Assembly (NCBI GenBank): GCA_030601755.1
Contig: JAUWBF010000002.1
Location: forward strand, 54,504 to 118,503
Length of the DNA: 64,000 nt
Origin: Verrucomicrobiota bacterium
GTDB lineage: Bacteria > Verrucomicrobiota > Verrucomicrobiia > Opitutales > Opitutaceae
Reading direction: 5' to 3'
This document shows, piece after piece, positions 8,013 to 16,835 of this stretch. Below the pieces are notes generated by a model. That model ran no database searches. It saw only the letters and a program-made list of their open reading frames with translations, and was not told where the DNA came from. Within the stretch, counting starts at the first letter, position 1, and each line of letters opens with the position of its first letter. The position numbers were made by a program, and so were the translations under genes.

Positions 8013-10571
8013 ATGCCCGCTTCCCTGATCTCCGCCGCCGACCAACGCATGCTCGACAACCTCTGGGCGCAGCCCGTGCACCGCACCGTGCTGCCCAACG
8101 GACTCACGCTCCTCGTGCAGGCCGACGACGGCGCGCCGGTCGCCTCCGTGCAGATCTGGGTCAAGACCGGCAGCATCCACGAGGACCGCCTGCTCGGCAG
8201 CGGCGTCTCGCACTTCCTCGAGCACATGCTCTTCAAGGGCACGACCAACCGCGCCGGCCGCGACATCTCCGCGACGCTCCAGGCGCACGGCGGACAGGTC
8301 AACGCCTACACCAGCTTCGAGCGCACCGTCTACTACGTCGACCTGCCCGCCGTGCACGCCGACATCGGCCTCGAGGTGCTCGGCGACATGGTGCTCAACT
8401 CGACCCTGCCCGCCGACGAGTTTGTCAAAGAGCGCGACGTCATCCTCCGCGAGATCGCCATGGTGCAGGATGAGCCCGACCAGCGCCTCGGCGAAAACCT
8501 CTTCGCCACCGCCTGCCGCGAGCACCCGCACAAGTATCCCATCATTGGATACAAAGACGTCTTCTCCTCGCTCACCCGCGACGATCTGCTCGGCTACTAC
8601 CGCGCCCGCTACGTGCCGAACAACCTCACCGTGGTCGTCGCCGGCGACGTCGATCCCGCCGCCGTCGCCGCGAAGGTCGCCGCCGTCTTCGGCTCCGCGC
8701 CGCGCGGCCGCCTCGCGCCCGTGGTCGTCGCGCCCGAGCCCCCGCAGATCGCCCCGCGCGAGTCGCACCTGCACGAGGACGTCGAGCTCACCCGCGCCGC
8801 GCTCTCCTGGCACGTGCCGGGCCTGCGCCACGCCGACGTGCCCGGGCTCGACCTGCTCGCCGCCGTGCTCGGCCACGGCGACAGCTCGATCCTCTGGCAG
8901 TCACTGCGCGAAAAAAAGCGCCTCGTCCACTCGATCGACGCCCATTGCTGGACGCCCGCCGACGGCGGCGTGTTCAACATCTACTTCACCTGCGAGCCCG
9001 ACAAACGCGCCGCCGCCGAGCGCGCCGTGCGCCGCGAACTCGACGCGGCCGCCGCCAAGGGCTTTGCGCCCGCGCTTCTGCGCAAGGCCGTGCGCCAGCT
9101 CGTCGTCGGCGAGATCAACTCCCGCAAGACCGTCTCCGGTCGCGCCGGACGGCTCGGCTCGGCCGAGGTCTGCGCGGGTGACCTCGGCTTTGGCCGCGCG
9201 TTCTTCGCCCGGCTCGGCGCGCTCAAATCGAGCGACCTTCAGCGCCTGATCCGCCAATACCTGAATCCCTCGGCGCTGACCGCCGTCTCGCTCAACCCGC
9301 TGGCCGCCGCGCCCGCCGCGGCGACCGCCAAACCCCGCGCCAAGGCCGCCGTCGGCGGCGAGCCGATCACGTTGCCCAACGGCGCGCGCCTGCTTCTGTT
9401 GCCCGCCTCGGGTCTGCCCAACCTGCACCTGCGCCTGCTCTTCGAGGGCGGCCCTCTGCACGAGCCCGCCGACCGCCGCGGCGTGACCGCGCTGCTCGCG
9501 ACGCTGCTCACCCGCGACACGACGAAGCGTTCCGCCGCCGCGGTCGCCGGTGCCATCGAGGAGGTCGGCGGCGCGTTCTATCCGTTCTCGGGCAACAACA
9601 GCTTCGGTCTCGCCGTCGAGGTGCTGCCGGCCGACCTCGACCGCGGCCTCGCGCTGCTCACCGAGGCGCTGACCGGTCCTGCCTTCAAGGCCGCCACGCT
9701 CGACATCGAGCGCGACGCGCAGCTCGCCGAACTCAAGCAGGACCAGGACGACGTCGTCACCTTTGCCCGCAAGCTCATCCGCCGCCGGTTCTTCGACGGC
9801 CACCCGTTCGCGGTCGACGCGACCGGCGAGGCCGACGGGCTCAAGGCCCTCAAGCCCGCCGACCTGCGCGCGCTCTGGAAACGTCTCGGCGTGGCCGGCA
9901 ACGCCGTGCTGGTGGCCTCGGGCGACTTCGACCCGAAGAAACTCGCGCCGCGGCTCAAGGCCCTGCTCGCCAAGCTGCCCAAGGGCCGCGCGCCGCAGCG
10001 TCCCGCGCCCTTCGCCGCGCCCGCGGCGCGCGACCTCGTCGAGCAACGCGCCTGCGAGCAGGCCGTGGTCTTCGACGCGTTCCCCGGCCCGGGTCTGCTG
10101 GAGTCGGACCAGACGGTGGCCGAGGTCGTCGACGAGTTGTTTAGCGGCATGTCGTCGCGCCTGTTCGAACGCGTGCGCGAGGAAAAGGGCCTGGCCTACT
10201 TCGTGCGCTCGTCGCGTATCGTCGGAGTGAATACGGGCATGTTCGCGCTCTACGCCGGCACCGCGCCGGCGACGGCCGACGCGGTTCGCGCCGAGTTCGA
10301 CGCCGAGCTGGCGCGGGTGCGCGCGGGCAAGGTCACCAAGGCCGAGCTCGACCGTTGCCGCACGCGCCTGAAGGCCGGCCGCCGCATGGGCCTGCAAACC
10401 AACGCGGCCCGTGCCATGCACGCCGGCCTCAACCTGTTGCTCGGCCAGCCGCTGGAGACGCCCGAGGACTACGACGCGCGCATCGACGCCGTCACCGCCG
10501 CCGACGTGAAGACCTTCGTGCGCGCCCGCCTGCGCCCCGAGGCGCGGGTCCGGCTGGTGGTGCGCCCGTAA
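8013..10571 (+). CDS. M16-family zinc metalloprotease, tandem two-domain
   Basis: An 852-residue protein with two pitrilysin-type halves. The N-terminal half carries the inverted zinc motif HFLEH (residues 67-71, HxxEH) and downstream ligand glutamates. The C-terminal half (from about residue 450) is a degenerate repeat without HxxEH, as in other fused M16 proteins. No signal peptide is obvious, so the location is uncertain. The ATG at 8013 is preferred to 7938 because the upstream extension is Arg/Pro-rich and family similarity starts with VHRTVLPNGLTLLVQ. It contains one exact and one degenerate copy of the GTATCC-N7-GGATAC signal. Confidence 0.9.
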   Translation: MPASLISAADQRMLDNLWAQPVHRTVLPNGLTLLVQADDGAPVASVQIWVKTGSIHEDRLLGSGVSHFLEHMLFKGTTNRAGRDISATLQAHGGQVNAYTSFERTVYYVDLPAVHADIGLEVLGDMVLNSTLPADEFVKERDVILREIAMVQDEPDQRLGENLFATACREHPHKYPIIGYKDVFSSLTRDDLLGYYRARYVPNNLTVVVAGDVDPAAVAAKVAAVFGSAPRGRLAPVVVAPEPPQIAPRESHLHEDVELTRAALSWHVPGLRHADVPGLDLLAAVLGHGDSSILWQSLREKKRLVHSIDAHCWTPADGGVFNIYFTCEPDKRAAAERAVRRELDAAAAKGFAPALLRKAVRQLVVGEINSRKTVSGRAGRLGSAEVCAGDLGFGRAFFARLGALKSSDLQRLIRQYLNPSALTAVSLNPLAAAPAAATAKPRAKAAVGGEPITLPNGARLLLLPASGLPNLHLRLLFEGGPLHEPADRRGVTALLATLLTRDTTKRSAAAVAGAIEEVGGAFYPFSGNNSFGLAVEVLPADLDRGLALLTEALTGPAFKAATLDIERDAQLAELKQDQDDVVTFARKLIRRRFFDGHPFAVDATGEADGLKALKPADLRALWKRLGVAGNAVLVASGDFDPKKLAPRLKALLAKLPKGRAPQRPAPFAAPAARDLVEQRACEQAVVFDAFPGPGLLESDQTVAEVVDELFSGMSSRLFERVREEKGLAYFVRSSRIVGVNTGMFALYAGTAPATADAVRAEFDAELARVRAGKVTKAELDRCRTRLKAGRRMGLQTNAARAMHAGLNLLLGQPLETPEDYDARIDAVTAADVKTFVRARLRPEARVRLVVRP
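8534..8552. repeat. GTATCC-N7-GGATAC site (exact)
   Basis: Perfect 6-bp arms around CATCATT, inside the M16 gene. It is read as Tyr-Pro-Ile-Ile-Gly-Tyr with TAT, ATT and GGA codons that are uncommon nearby. A weaker copy (two mismatches) lies at 10216-10234 in the same gene. Confidence 0.7.
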
Positions 10572-10651
10572 AGGCTGCTTGCCGTTGATGTCATTAAAGA
10601 GGCGTTTACGCCGATTAAGGTCGCCACGTTTGACCAGCCTCCAGGCGCGGA

Positions 10652-11032
10652 TCACTCAGTTTCGGTCTCCCCCGTTCTTGCCCAGCGCGGTGCGAAGTTT
10701 TGATCGATGATCAACGTATACGAGTCGTTCACGCGCATTTGAAAATACATTTCTCCGCTTGGGTGAAATTGAGGCCTGTATTTTTGGAGGGGAGAAAAGT
10801 CGTATGATTCGGAAAACTGGTCGACTTCTTCAAGACCGTTGGGACGTCTTCCATGAAGGTGGGTGAATTTTGCGGACTCTCCGGCCAGCGGCCAAACCAA
10901 CTGCACCAGTGGCTCGGCTTCATCGTAATGATCTTTATGTTCGATTATGCGAGGTGCGGCATACGAAACGATTAACGCGATCAGGGCGAAACCAAGGCAG
11001 GAAAACAGAAGCGTTTTTTTATATAGCCTCAT
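10652..11032 (-). CDS. hypothetical membrane-anchored protein
   Basis: A 126-residue protein not recognised. It has an N-terminal hydrophobic segment (LLFSCLGFALIALIVSYA, residues about 8-26) preceded by Arg/Lys, then a polar extracytoplasmic part ending WARTGETETE. The gene is visibly richer in A and T than its neighbours, which suggests foreign origin or relaxed selection. It sits between convergent M16 and nadK-side genes with no operon partner. Confidence 0.6.
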   Translation of the reverse strand: MRLYKKTLLFSCLGFALIALIVSYAAPRIIEHKDHYDEAEPLVQLVWPLAGESAKFTHLHGRRPNGLEEVDQFSESYDFSPLQKYRPQFHPSGEMYFQMRVNDSYTLIIDQNFAPRWARTGETETE

Positions 11033-11083
11033 GCCTAGGTGTTTGGCGGGGACTGTGGCGGACAGGTAAGTTGAGCTATGTCG

Positions 11084-11929
11084 TCAGCGCTTCACGTCGG
11101 ACGCGCCGCCGTTCCACTTGAGCTTCGTGCGCACCATCGAGAAGTGGCTGTGGCCGGGTTGCTGGATGAGGCGCAGCGGGCGCGGGGCGATGGCGATCTC
11201 GATGATGTCCTCGCAGCCGACGTCGGCCAGGCGGCGGCCGTCGACGGTGACGGCGAGGCAGGAGTGCTCGCGGTGGGTGCGAACCTGCAGGCGCAGGCGC
11301 TGGTTGAAGATGATCGAACGGTTGCTGAGCGTGTGCGGGCAGATGGGCGTCATCGCGAACACGTCGGCGCCGGGCTGGATGAGCGGTCCGCCGGCCGAGA
11401 GGTTGTAGGCGGTGGAGCCGGTCGCGGTGGAAAAGATCAGACCGTCGCAAAGGTAGTCGGTCACGAACTCGCCGTCGGCCACGACCTCGAGCCGCACGAG
11501 GCGCGAGTTGGAGGCGTCTTTGATGAGCACGTCGTTGAGGCCGACGCGGGCCGTCGAGCCGTCGCCGGAGGAGCACTCGAGCAGGGCGCGCTCGGCGACG
11601 CGGTAGTCGCCGGCGAGGATGGCGGCGAAGCGCGCGCGGGCCTCCTCGGCGGAGAGGGTGGTCAGGAAACCGAGGCTGCCGCGGTTGATGCCGAGCACGG
11701 GGACCTGGTGGGCGGCGGCTTCCTCGACCACGCCGAGCAGGGTGCCGTCGCCGCCGATGGTCACGCAGGCGTCGCGTCCGCGCAGGTGGCCGGAGGGCAG
11801 GGGAAACTCGCCGGTGAGGCTCACGTCGACGCCGGCCTTGCGGGCGACCGCCGCGAGCTCGTCGGCGAGGGCGGGCGCGCCGGGTTTGTCTTCGTTGACG
11901 ACAAAGGCGATGGAGCGGAGCGGGGACAT
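11084..11929 (-). CDS. nadK: NAD kinase
   Basis: A 281-residue cytosolic enzyme that phosphorylates NAD to NADP with ATP. GGDGTLL (the diacylglycerol-kinase-like GGDG motif) is present, followed by LNDVLI and SGDGLIF/TGSTAYNLSAGGPLIQP, the NAD-binding region of the PpnK family. Length is typical. It is about 65 bp downstream of hemA on the same strand and likely belongs to the same transcription unit. Confidence 0.95.
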   Translation of the reverse strand: MSPLRSIAFVVNEDKPGAPALADELAAVARKAGVDVSLTGEFPLPSGHLRGRDACVTIGGDGTLLGVVEEAAAHQVPVLGINRGSLGFLTTLSAEEARARFAAILAGDYRVAERALLECSSGDGSTARVGLNDVLIKDASNSRLVRLEVVADGEFVTDYLCDGLIFSTATGSTAYNLSAGGPLIQPGADVFAMTPICPHTLSNRSIIFNQRLRLQVRTHREHSCLAVTVDGRRLADVGCEDIIEIAIAPRPLRLIQQPGHSHFSMVRTKLKWNGGASDVKR

Positions 11930-11994
11930 GCGTGGGTGGGTTGAACGGTCAGGTTAGCGCAACTTCGCCGGCGGGCCAAGCGTGCCGGCGTGAA

Positions 11995-13098
11995 TCAGCC
12001 GGACGGGGCCGAGGCGCCGAGGTCGCCGGAGTGTCGCGGCGCGGACGACGGGGCGGGGGAATCGCCCGGGACCTGCGGGGCGATTTTTTTCCAGAGCGCG
12101 GCGGCCTTGTCCGCGATGATGGCCTGCGCCCGGCCGACCTCGGCGGCGCGGGCGGCGCGGTTCTCGGCGGCGATCTGCGCGAGGTCGTCGAGGTTGTAGA
12201 GAAAGACGTTTTCCAACTCGGCGGCGGCCGGGTCGATGTCGCGGGGCAGGGCGAGGTCGATGAAGAACAGAGGGTCGGCGGGGCGGCGCTGCATGGCGGC
12301 GGCGACCTGCGCGCGGTTGATGATGGAGCCCGGCGCGGAGGTCGAGGCGACCACGATGGCGAAGTCGGCGAGGCGCGACTCGACCTGATCCCAGGGCAGG
12401 GCGGCGGCGCCGAGCGCGGTGGCGACGGGCAGGGCGCGCTCGAAGGTGCGGCTGGCGACGGTGAGGTCGCGAGCGCCGCGGCTTTGGAAGGCTTTGGCGG
12501 TCTTCTCGCCGATCTCGCCCGCGCCGAGCAGCAGCACGCGGGTGGAGGCGAGGTCGCCGAAGATTTTCAGCGCGAGCTCCACGGCGACGTTGGCCACGCT
12601 GATGTTGCCCTCGGTGATGGCGGTGTGGGTGCGCACGTGCTTGGCGTGCTGGAAGGTTTTTTGGAAGACGCGGTTGAGCACGGGGCCGACGGTGCGGCGG
12701 CTTTGCGCGGCGGCGTAGGCGTCCTTGAGCTGCCCGAGGATCTCGGTCTCGCCGAGCATCTGCGAATCGAGGCCGGCGGCGACGGTGATCGCGTGGCGCA
12801 CGGCGCCGAGGCCGGTGGCGGCGTGGCGGATGCCGGCGAAGTCGGCCGGCGCGATCGCCTGCAGGCCGCAGAAGGAATCCTGCACGCGGGCCACGGTGTC
12901 GGCGGCCTCGGCCACGCCGTAGATCTCGACGCGGTTGCAGGTGTTGAGCACGGTGAACTCGCGCAGGCCGGGTAGGGTGCTGAGGGTTTGCTGGAACGCG
13001 GCCATCTTGGCGTCGCCGAGGGCGAGTTTCTCGCGCAGTTCCAGCGGGGTGGTGTGGTGGCTGGCGCCGACCACGAAAAGGTGGGGGGCGTCGCTCAT
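11995..13098 (-). CDS. hemA: glutamyl-tRNA reductase, short C terminus
   Basis: A 367-residue enzyme that reduces glutamyl-tRNA to glutamate-1-semialdehyde, the first step of C5 tetrapyrrole synthesis. GASHHTTPLELREKL is at the N terminus, and the catalytic Cys54 lies in LNTCNRVEIYG. The NADPH site is LLLGAGEIGEKTA. The chain stops soon after AAENRAARAAEVGRAQAII, where family members continue into a roughly 70-100-residue helical dimerisation domain; the remainder is a Pro/Ser/Ala-rich tail. The start at 13098 overlaps the ccsA-like stop by 4 bp (ATGA). Confidence 0.92.
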   Translation of the reverse strand: MSDAPHLFVVGASHHTTPLELREKLALGDAKMAAFQQTLSTLPGLREFTVLNTCNRVEIYGVAEAADTVARVQDSFCGLQAIAPADFAGIRHAATGLGAVRHAITVAAGLDSQMLGETEILGQLKDAYAAAQSRRTVGPVLNRVFQKTFQHAKHVRTHTAITEGNISVANVAVELALKIFGDLASTRVLLLGAGEIGEKTAKAFQSRGARDLTVASRTFERALPVATALGAAALPWDQVESRLADFAIVVASTSAPGSIINRAQVAAAMQRRPADPLFFIDLALPRDIDPAAAELENVFLYNLDDLAQIAAENRAARAAEVGRAQAIIADKAAALWKKIAPQVPGDSPAPSSAPRHSGDLGASAPSG

Positions 13099-13943
13099 CG
13101 TTGCGGCTGGCTTTGGGCGGTCTGCTCGACGGGTTGCCGGCTGGAGTTGACCGGACCGAGCGAGAGCAGCGCGATGGCGAAGAGGATGATGCACGTCCAA
13201 GCGAGGCGCTTGGCGATCAGCACCTGCCGCACGCGCAGCACGCAGGCGACGGTGTAGGCGAGCCACACGGCGACGGTGATGAGGAGCTTCGGGGCGTTGA
13301 CGGTCGAGGTGTCGTCGAGCCAATACGCCGAGCCCACCGCAAGCGAGGCGGCCAGCAGAGCCACGCCGGTGACGAGCAGGCGCAGGTTCATGTGGTCGAG
13401 ATCGCGCACCGAGGGTAGAAACGAAAACAGGCCGCGCAGGTGGTGTCGTTTCAGGCTGAAGACCTGCAGCAGATACATGATCGAGGTCAACGCGAGCAGG
13501 CCGAAGACGCCGTAGCTAAACAACGCGAGCGCGGCGTGAAACTCGATCCAGGCGTTGCCGCCGAAGATGCCCACGCGCCGCACCGCGTCCCACGAGGGAA
13601 TGGCCAGCGAGCTCAGCGTGAGCGTCGTTGTCAGCATGCAGGTGAAATAGCCCAGCAGGCTGAGTCGGAAGGTCGGCCCGATGACCAGGTAGAGCGTGAT
13701 CGCGGACCACGCGGTAAACTGAAAAATCTCGAACGTGTTGCCCAGCGGGCAGCCCTTGACCTCGAGGCCGCGCAGGTAGAGCCCGGTGGTTTGCAGCACG
13801 TAGCCGAGGGCGATGATCGCATACATCCACGCGTGCGAGTGGCGGCGGTCGCGCAGCAGCGCGGTGGTGCCGAGCGCGAAGCCGCCGAAGTAGGCGGCGG
13901 CGGCCAGCCAGAGCCAGGTGCGGTCGTGCGTGAGTTCGAACAT
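13095..13943 (-). CDS. CcsA/HemX-type cytochrome c assembly membrane protein
   Basis: A 282-residue polytopic membrane protein with about eight hydrophobic segments. It contains KGCPLGNTFEIFQFTAWSAI and a GSAYWLDD-like loop, related to the tryptophan-rich haem-handling region of CcsA proteins. Coupling to hemA (ATGA overlap) matches the frequent hemX-hemA pairing, so either haem delivery for cytochrome c or control of HemA is possible. The ATG at 13943 is chosen over a TTG at 13949. Confidence 0.82.
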   Translation of the reverse strand: MFELTHDRTWLWLAAAAYFGGFALGTTALLRDRRHSHAWMYAIIALGYVLQTTGLYLRGLEVKGCPLGNTFEIFQFTAWSAITLYLVIGPTFRLSLLGYFTCMLTTTLTLSSLAIPSWDAVRRVGIFGGNAWIEFHAALALFSYGVFGLLALTSIMYLLQVFSLKRHHLRGLFSFLPSVRDLDHMNLRLLVTGVALLAASLAVGSAYWLDDTSTVNAPKLLITVAVWLAYTVACVLRVRQVLIAKRLAWTCIILFAIALLSLGPVNSSRQPVEQTAQSQPQR

Positions 13944-13953
13944 GATCAAGGCG

Positions 13954-14829
13954 TCACGTAACGCCGCCCCGACGCGGAGGGCAAGCGCCGGCCGTGGCCG
14001 CCCAGAAACGGCACTCGTCGGAGAAATCGCGCACCGCGCGTGTCTCCTTGCCCAGCTCGCGGCGGAGCTGGTCGTCGGTGTGAATCCAGCCGGTGGCCTT
14101 CAGGTCGGCGAGGATCTCCGCGCGGTCGGGCAGGTGCATGAAGGTCCGCCCGAGGTCGTCCTCAAAGTAGCGGTCGCCGAACTCGACCAGCCGCGGGTCC
14201 TGTTGTCCGCGCACCCAGCGCAGCGCCTCAAGGCGCCACAGCGCGCGCTCGGCCGGCGAGTGATCGCGGTCGTGCGTGGTGAAGAGCAGCGGCGCGCCCT
14301 CGCGGCAGACCGCGCGTAGCTGGCGCAGGGCGCGGCGGCGGTTGCGCCGGCCCGGGATCTGCATGAGACCGTTGAACATGAACAGCGCCCCGTCGAACGG
14401 TTTGTCACTTAATAAGTGACAAAGGGGCTTGGTCGCGTCGGCGTGGAAAACCCGCACGCCCGCCTCGCGTTCGATGAACAGCGACTCGGCCTGCCCGACG
14501 AGTTCCTCGGCGAAGTCGAAGGCCGTCAGGTCGCGGTAGCCCGCCTCCCACAACGCCATCGAAACGCGACCCGCGCCGCAGCCGGCCTCGAGCAACCGGG
14601 CGCCCTTGTCGGGGAAGAATCGCGCGATCATCGCCGCCTCGGACGCCCACAGGCCCAGCCGGTGCGCCGCGCGGGTGTAATGGATGACGGCGCGCACGTC
14701 GTTGAAATCCCCGCGCACGGTGGTGGCGGAGATCTTGCGGGCGGGAGCGGCGGCGGCGGTGGTCGGCACGGGGTGCCAAGGCCAGACGCGCCGCCCGCCG
14801 ATGGCAAGGCCGGCGGGCCAAAATCTCAT
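13954..14829 (-). CDS. class I SAM-dependent methyltransferase carrying an in-frame palindrome
   Basis: A methyltransferase fold with motif I LLEAGCGAGRVS (about residues 79-90), an acidic D(F)DFAEE after strand 2, and the HADATKP...FDGALFMFNG region. At residues 137-143 the chain reads CHLLSDK, encoded by an exact 23-bp copy of the AT-rich palindrome (14401-14423), which looks like an in-frame insertion in a loop. The substrate is unknown. The start is uncertain: ATG 14829 is used, but conserved-looking sequence starts near residue 37. It is divergent from aspS. Confidence 0.75.
   Translation of the reverse strand: MRFWPAGLAIGGRRVWPWHPVPTTAAAAPARKISATTVRGDFNDVRAVIHYTRAAHRLGLWASEAAMIARFFPDKGARLLEAGCGAGRVSMALWEAGYRDLTAFDFAEELVGQAESLFIEREAGVRVFHADATKPLCHLLSDKPFDGALFMFNGLMQIPGRRNRRRALRQLRAVCREGAPLLFTTHDRDHSPAERALWRLEALRWVRGQQDPRLVEFGDRYFEDDLGRTFMHLPDRAEILADLKATGWIHTDDQLRRELGKETRAVRDFSDECRFWAATAGACPPRRGGVT
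14401..14423. repeat. AT-rich palindrome inside a coding sequence, locus 2
   Basis: A 23-bp odd-centred perfect palindrome (TTTGTCACTTA arms) identical to the core of the copy at 4082-4106. It adds seven whole codons and keeps the methyltransferase frame open. Confidence 0.85.
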
Positions 14830-14890
14830 TGCCCCGCGGCGTCCGGCGGGGCTTGCTCTGGCTTTTGTCCATTTCAACCCGACCCTGCCC

Positions 14891-16678
14891 ATGAAGCGCA
14901 CCCATCACTGTGCCCAACTCACCGCCGCCGACCTCGGCGCCACCGTCGCCCTCGAGGGCTGGGTGGACTCGATCCGCGACCACGGCGGCATCCTCTTCAT
15001 CGACCTGCGTGACCGCAAGGGCATCACCCAGGTCAAGTTCGACCCGCAGGACAATGCCGACCTCGCCGCCCGCGCCGCCGAGCTCAAGCCCGAGTCCGTC
15101 ATCGCCGTCTCCGGCCAGGTCGTCGCCCGCCCGCAGGGCACCGTCAACGCCAACCTCCCCACCGGCGCCATCGAGGTCAACGGCACCGGACTGGTCGTGC
15201 ACAACATCGCCGACACGCCGCCGTTCCCGCTCACCGATGCCGGCGGCGACAAGGTCAACGAGGACCTCCGTCTCACCTACCGCTACATGGACCTGCGCCG
15301 CCCCAAGATGCTGCGCAACCTCCAGGTCCGCCACAAGGCCGCCAAGGCCATCCGCGACTACTTCGACTCGCAGGAGTTCATCGAGGTCGAGACCCCCGCG
15401 CTCTTCAAGTCCACCCCCGAGGGCGCCCGCGAATACCTCGTGCCCTCGCGCATCCACCCCGGAGAGTTCTACGCGCTCTCGCAGTCGCCGCAGCAGTTCA
15501 AGCAGATCCTCATGGTCGCCGGCGTGGAGCGCTATTTCCAGATCGCCCGTTGCTTCCGCGACGAAGACCTGCGCGCCGACCGCCAGATGGAGTTCACCCA
15601 GGTCGACGTGGAGGCCTCCTTCATCGACCGCGAGGACGTCTACCGCCTGTTCGAGGGCATGCTTCAAAAAATCTGGAAGGACGTGCTCAACGTCGACATC
15701 GCGACCCCCTTCCTACGCATGCCCTACGGCGAGGCCATGAACCGCTTCGGCGTCGACAAACCCGACCTGCGCTTCGGCATCGAACTCACCGACCTCTCCG
15801 AGACTTTCAAGGACTCCGCGTTCAAGGTCTTCCAGGCCACCGTCGCCGGCGGCGGCGTCATCAAGGCCATCAACGCCAAGGGCCTCGCCGACCTCACCCA
15901 AGGCGAACTCAAGAACCTCGAGGACATCGCCAAGAGCCTCGGCGCGAAGGGCCTCGCCTTCATCCGCGTGCAAGGCGGCGAGTGGAAGAGCCCCATCGTG
16001 AAGTTCTTCTCCGACGCCGAGAAGGCCGCCCTCACCGAGCGCCTCGGCATCGAGGACGGCGACATGGTCTTCTTCGCCGCCGCCCCTTGGGAGCAGGCCT
16101 GCGCCATCCTCGGCCGCATCCGCCTCGAGTCCGCCCAGTTGCTCGTGAAGCGCGGCAAACTCACCATCCGCGCCGACGACTGGAAGTTCCTCTGGGTGAT
16201 CGAATTCCCCCTCATGTCCTACGACGAGGAGCAGGGCCGCTTCGTCGCCACGCACCATCCCTTCACCGCGCCCGTGCCCGAGGATATCCATTTGTTGGAT
16301 ACCGATCCCAAGGCCGTGCGCGGCCAGCACTACGACCTCGTGCTCAACGGCATGGAGCTTGGCGGCGGTTCGATCCGCATTCACCAACCCGCCGTGCAGA
16401 AGAAGGTTTTCGAGGACGTGCTCAAGATTCCCGCCGACGTCGTCGAGAGCCGCTTCGGCTACATGCTCAAGGCGTTCTCTTACGGCGCGCCTCCGCACGG
16501 CGGCATCGCCTTCGGTCTGGACCGCCTGTGCGCGTTGCTCTGCGGCACCACCAGCATCCGCGACGTCATCGCGTTCCCCAAGACCCAGAAGGGCCAGTGC
16601 CTCATGACCCAGTCGCCCACGCCCGTCACGGCCAAGCAACTCAAGGAACTGCACATCAACACGGTCATTCCCGAGTAA
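14891..16678 (+). CDS. aspS: aspartyl-tRNA synthetase (bacterial type)
   Basis: A 595-residue class II synthetase. An N-terminal OB-fold (LEGWVDSIRDHGGILFIDLRD) is followed by the catalytic core with motif 2 FRDEDLRADRQMEFTQVD, the bacterial-specific GAD insertion in the middle, HHPFTAP, and motif 3 GLDRL near the end. It charges tRNA-Asp, and possibly tRNA-Asn if an amidotransferase exists. ATG at 14891 begins the family's normal N terminus; open frame upstream is not used. It contains a one-mismatch GTATCC-N7-GGATAC site. Confidence 0.97.
   Translation: MKRTHHCAQLTAADLGATVALEGWVDSIRDHGGILFIDLRDRKGITQVKFDPQDNADLAARAAELKPESVIAVSGQVVARPQGTVNANLPTGAIEVNGTGLVVHNIADTPPFPLTDAGGDKVNEDLRLTYRYMDLRRPKMLRNLQVRHKAAKAIRDYFDSQEFIEVETPALFKSTPEGAREYLVPSRIHPGEFYALSQSPQQFKQILMVAGVERYFQIARCFRDEDLRADRQMEFTQVDVEASFIDREDVYRLFEGMLQKIWKDVLNVDIATPFLRMPYGEAMNRFGVDKPDLRFGIELTDLSETFKDSAFKVFQATVAGGGVIKAINAKGLADLTQGELKNLEDIAKSLGAKGLAFIRVQGGEWKSPIVKFFSDAEKAALTERLGIEDGDMVFFAAAPWEQACAILGRIRLESAQLLVKRGKLTIRADDWKFLWVIEFPLMSYDEEQGRFVATHHPFTAPVPEDIHLLDTDPKAVRGQHYDLVLNGMELGGGSIRIHQPAVQKKVFEDVLKIPADVVESRFGYMLKAFSYGAPPHGGIAFGLDRLCALLCGTTSIRDVIAFPKTQKGQCLMTQSPTPVTAKQLKELHINTVIPE
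16284..16302. repeat. GTATCC-N7-GGATAC site (one mismatch)
   Basis: ATATCC-ATTTGTT-GGATAC inside aspS, encoding Ile-His-Leu-Leu-Asp-Thr with CAT TTG TTG GAT, an unusual codon run for this GC-rich gene. Confidence 0.6.
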
Positions 16679-16700
16679 GCCCAAACGTTTCCATCGTGCC

Positions 16701-16734
16701 AAAAACCGCCCCCGACCGGGGGGGCGGTTTTTTT
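16701..16734 (+). terminator. terminator after aspS
   Basis: Stem ACCGCCCCC / GGGGGGCGGT with a short loop, followed by a run of seven T. Confidence 0.92.
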
Positions 16735-16748
16735 GTGCGCCGGAGTCG

Positions 16749-16764
16749 TGGCACGGAAGCTGCA
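16749..16764 (+). promoter_or_regulatory. sigma-54 promoter for amt1
   Basis: TGGCACGGAAGCTGCA fits the -24/-12 consensus TGGCAC-N5-TTGCA with one mismatch. The invariant GG (16750-16751) and GC (16762-16763) are 12 bp apart. It lies 72 bp before the amt1 start, as expected for a nitrogen-regulated ammonium transporter gene. Confidence 0.8.
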
Positions 16765-16835
16765 AACGATGACTTCGCCGATGTGTCCCGCCGCGAAGCG
16801 GGCGCGGCCGCAGCTACCAACAACAACCAACACGC

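Noticed and set aside
13099..13323. N-terminal extension of hemA into the ccsA-like gene
   Set aside because: Arg/His-rich, no homology sense. The ATG at 13098 overlaps the upstream stop in the usual coupled way and starts the family N terminus.
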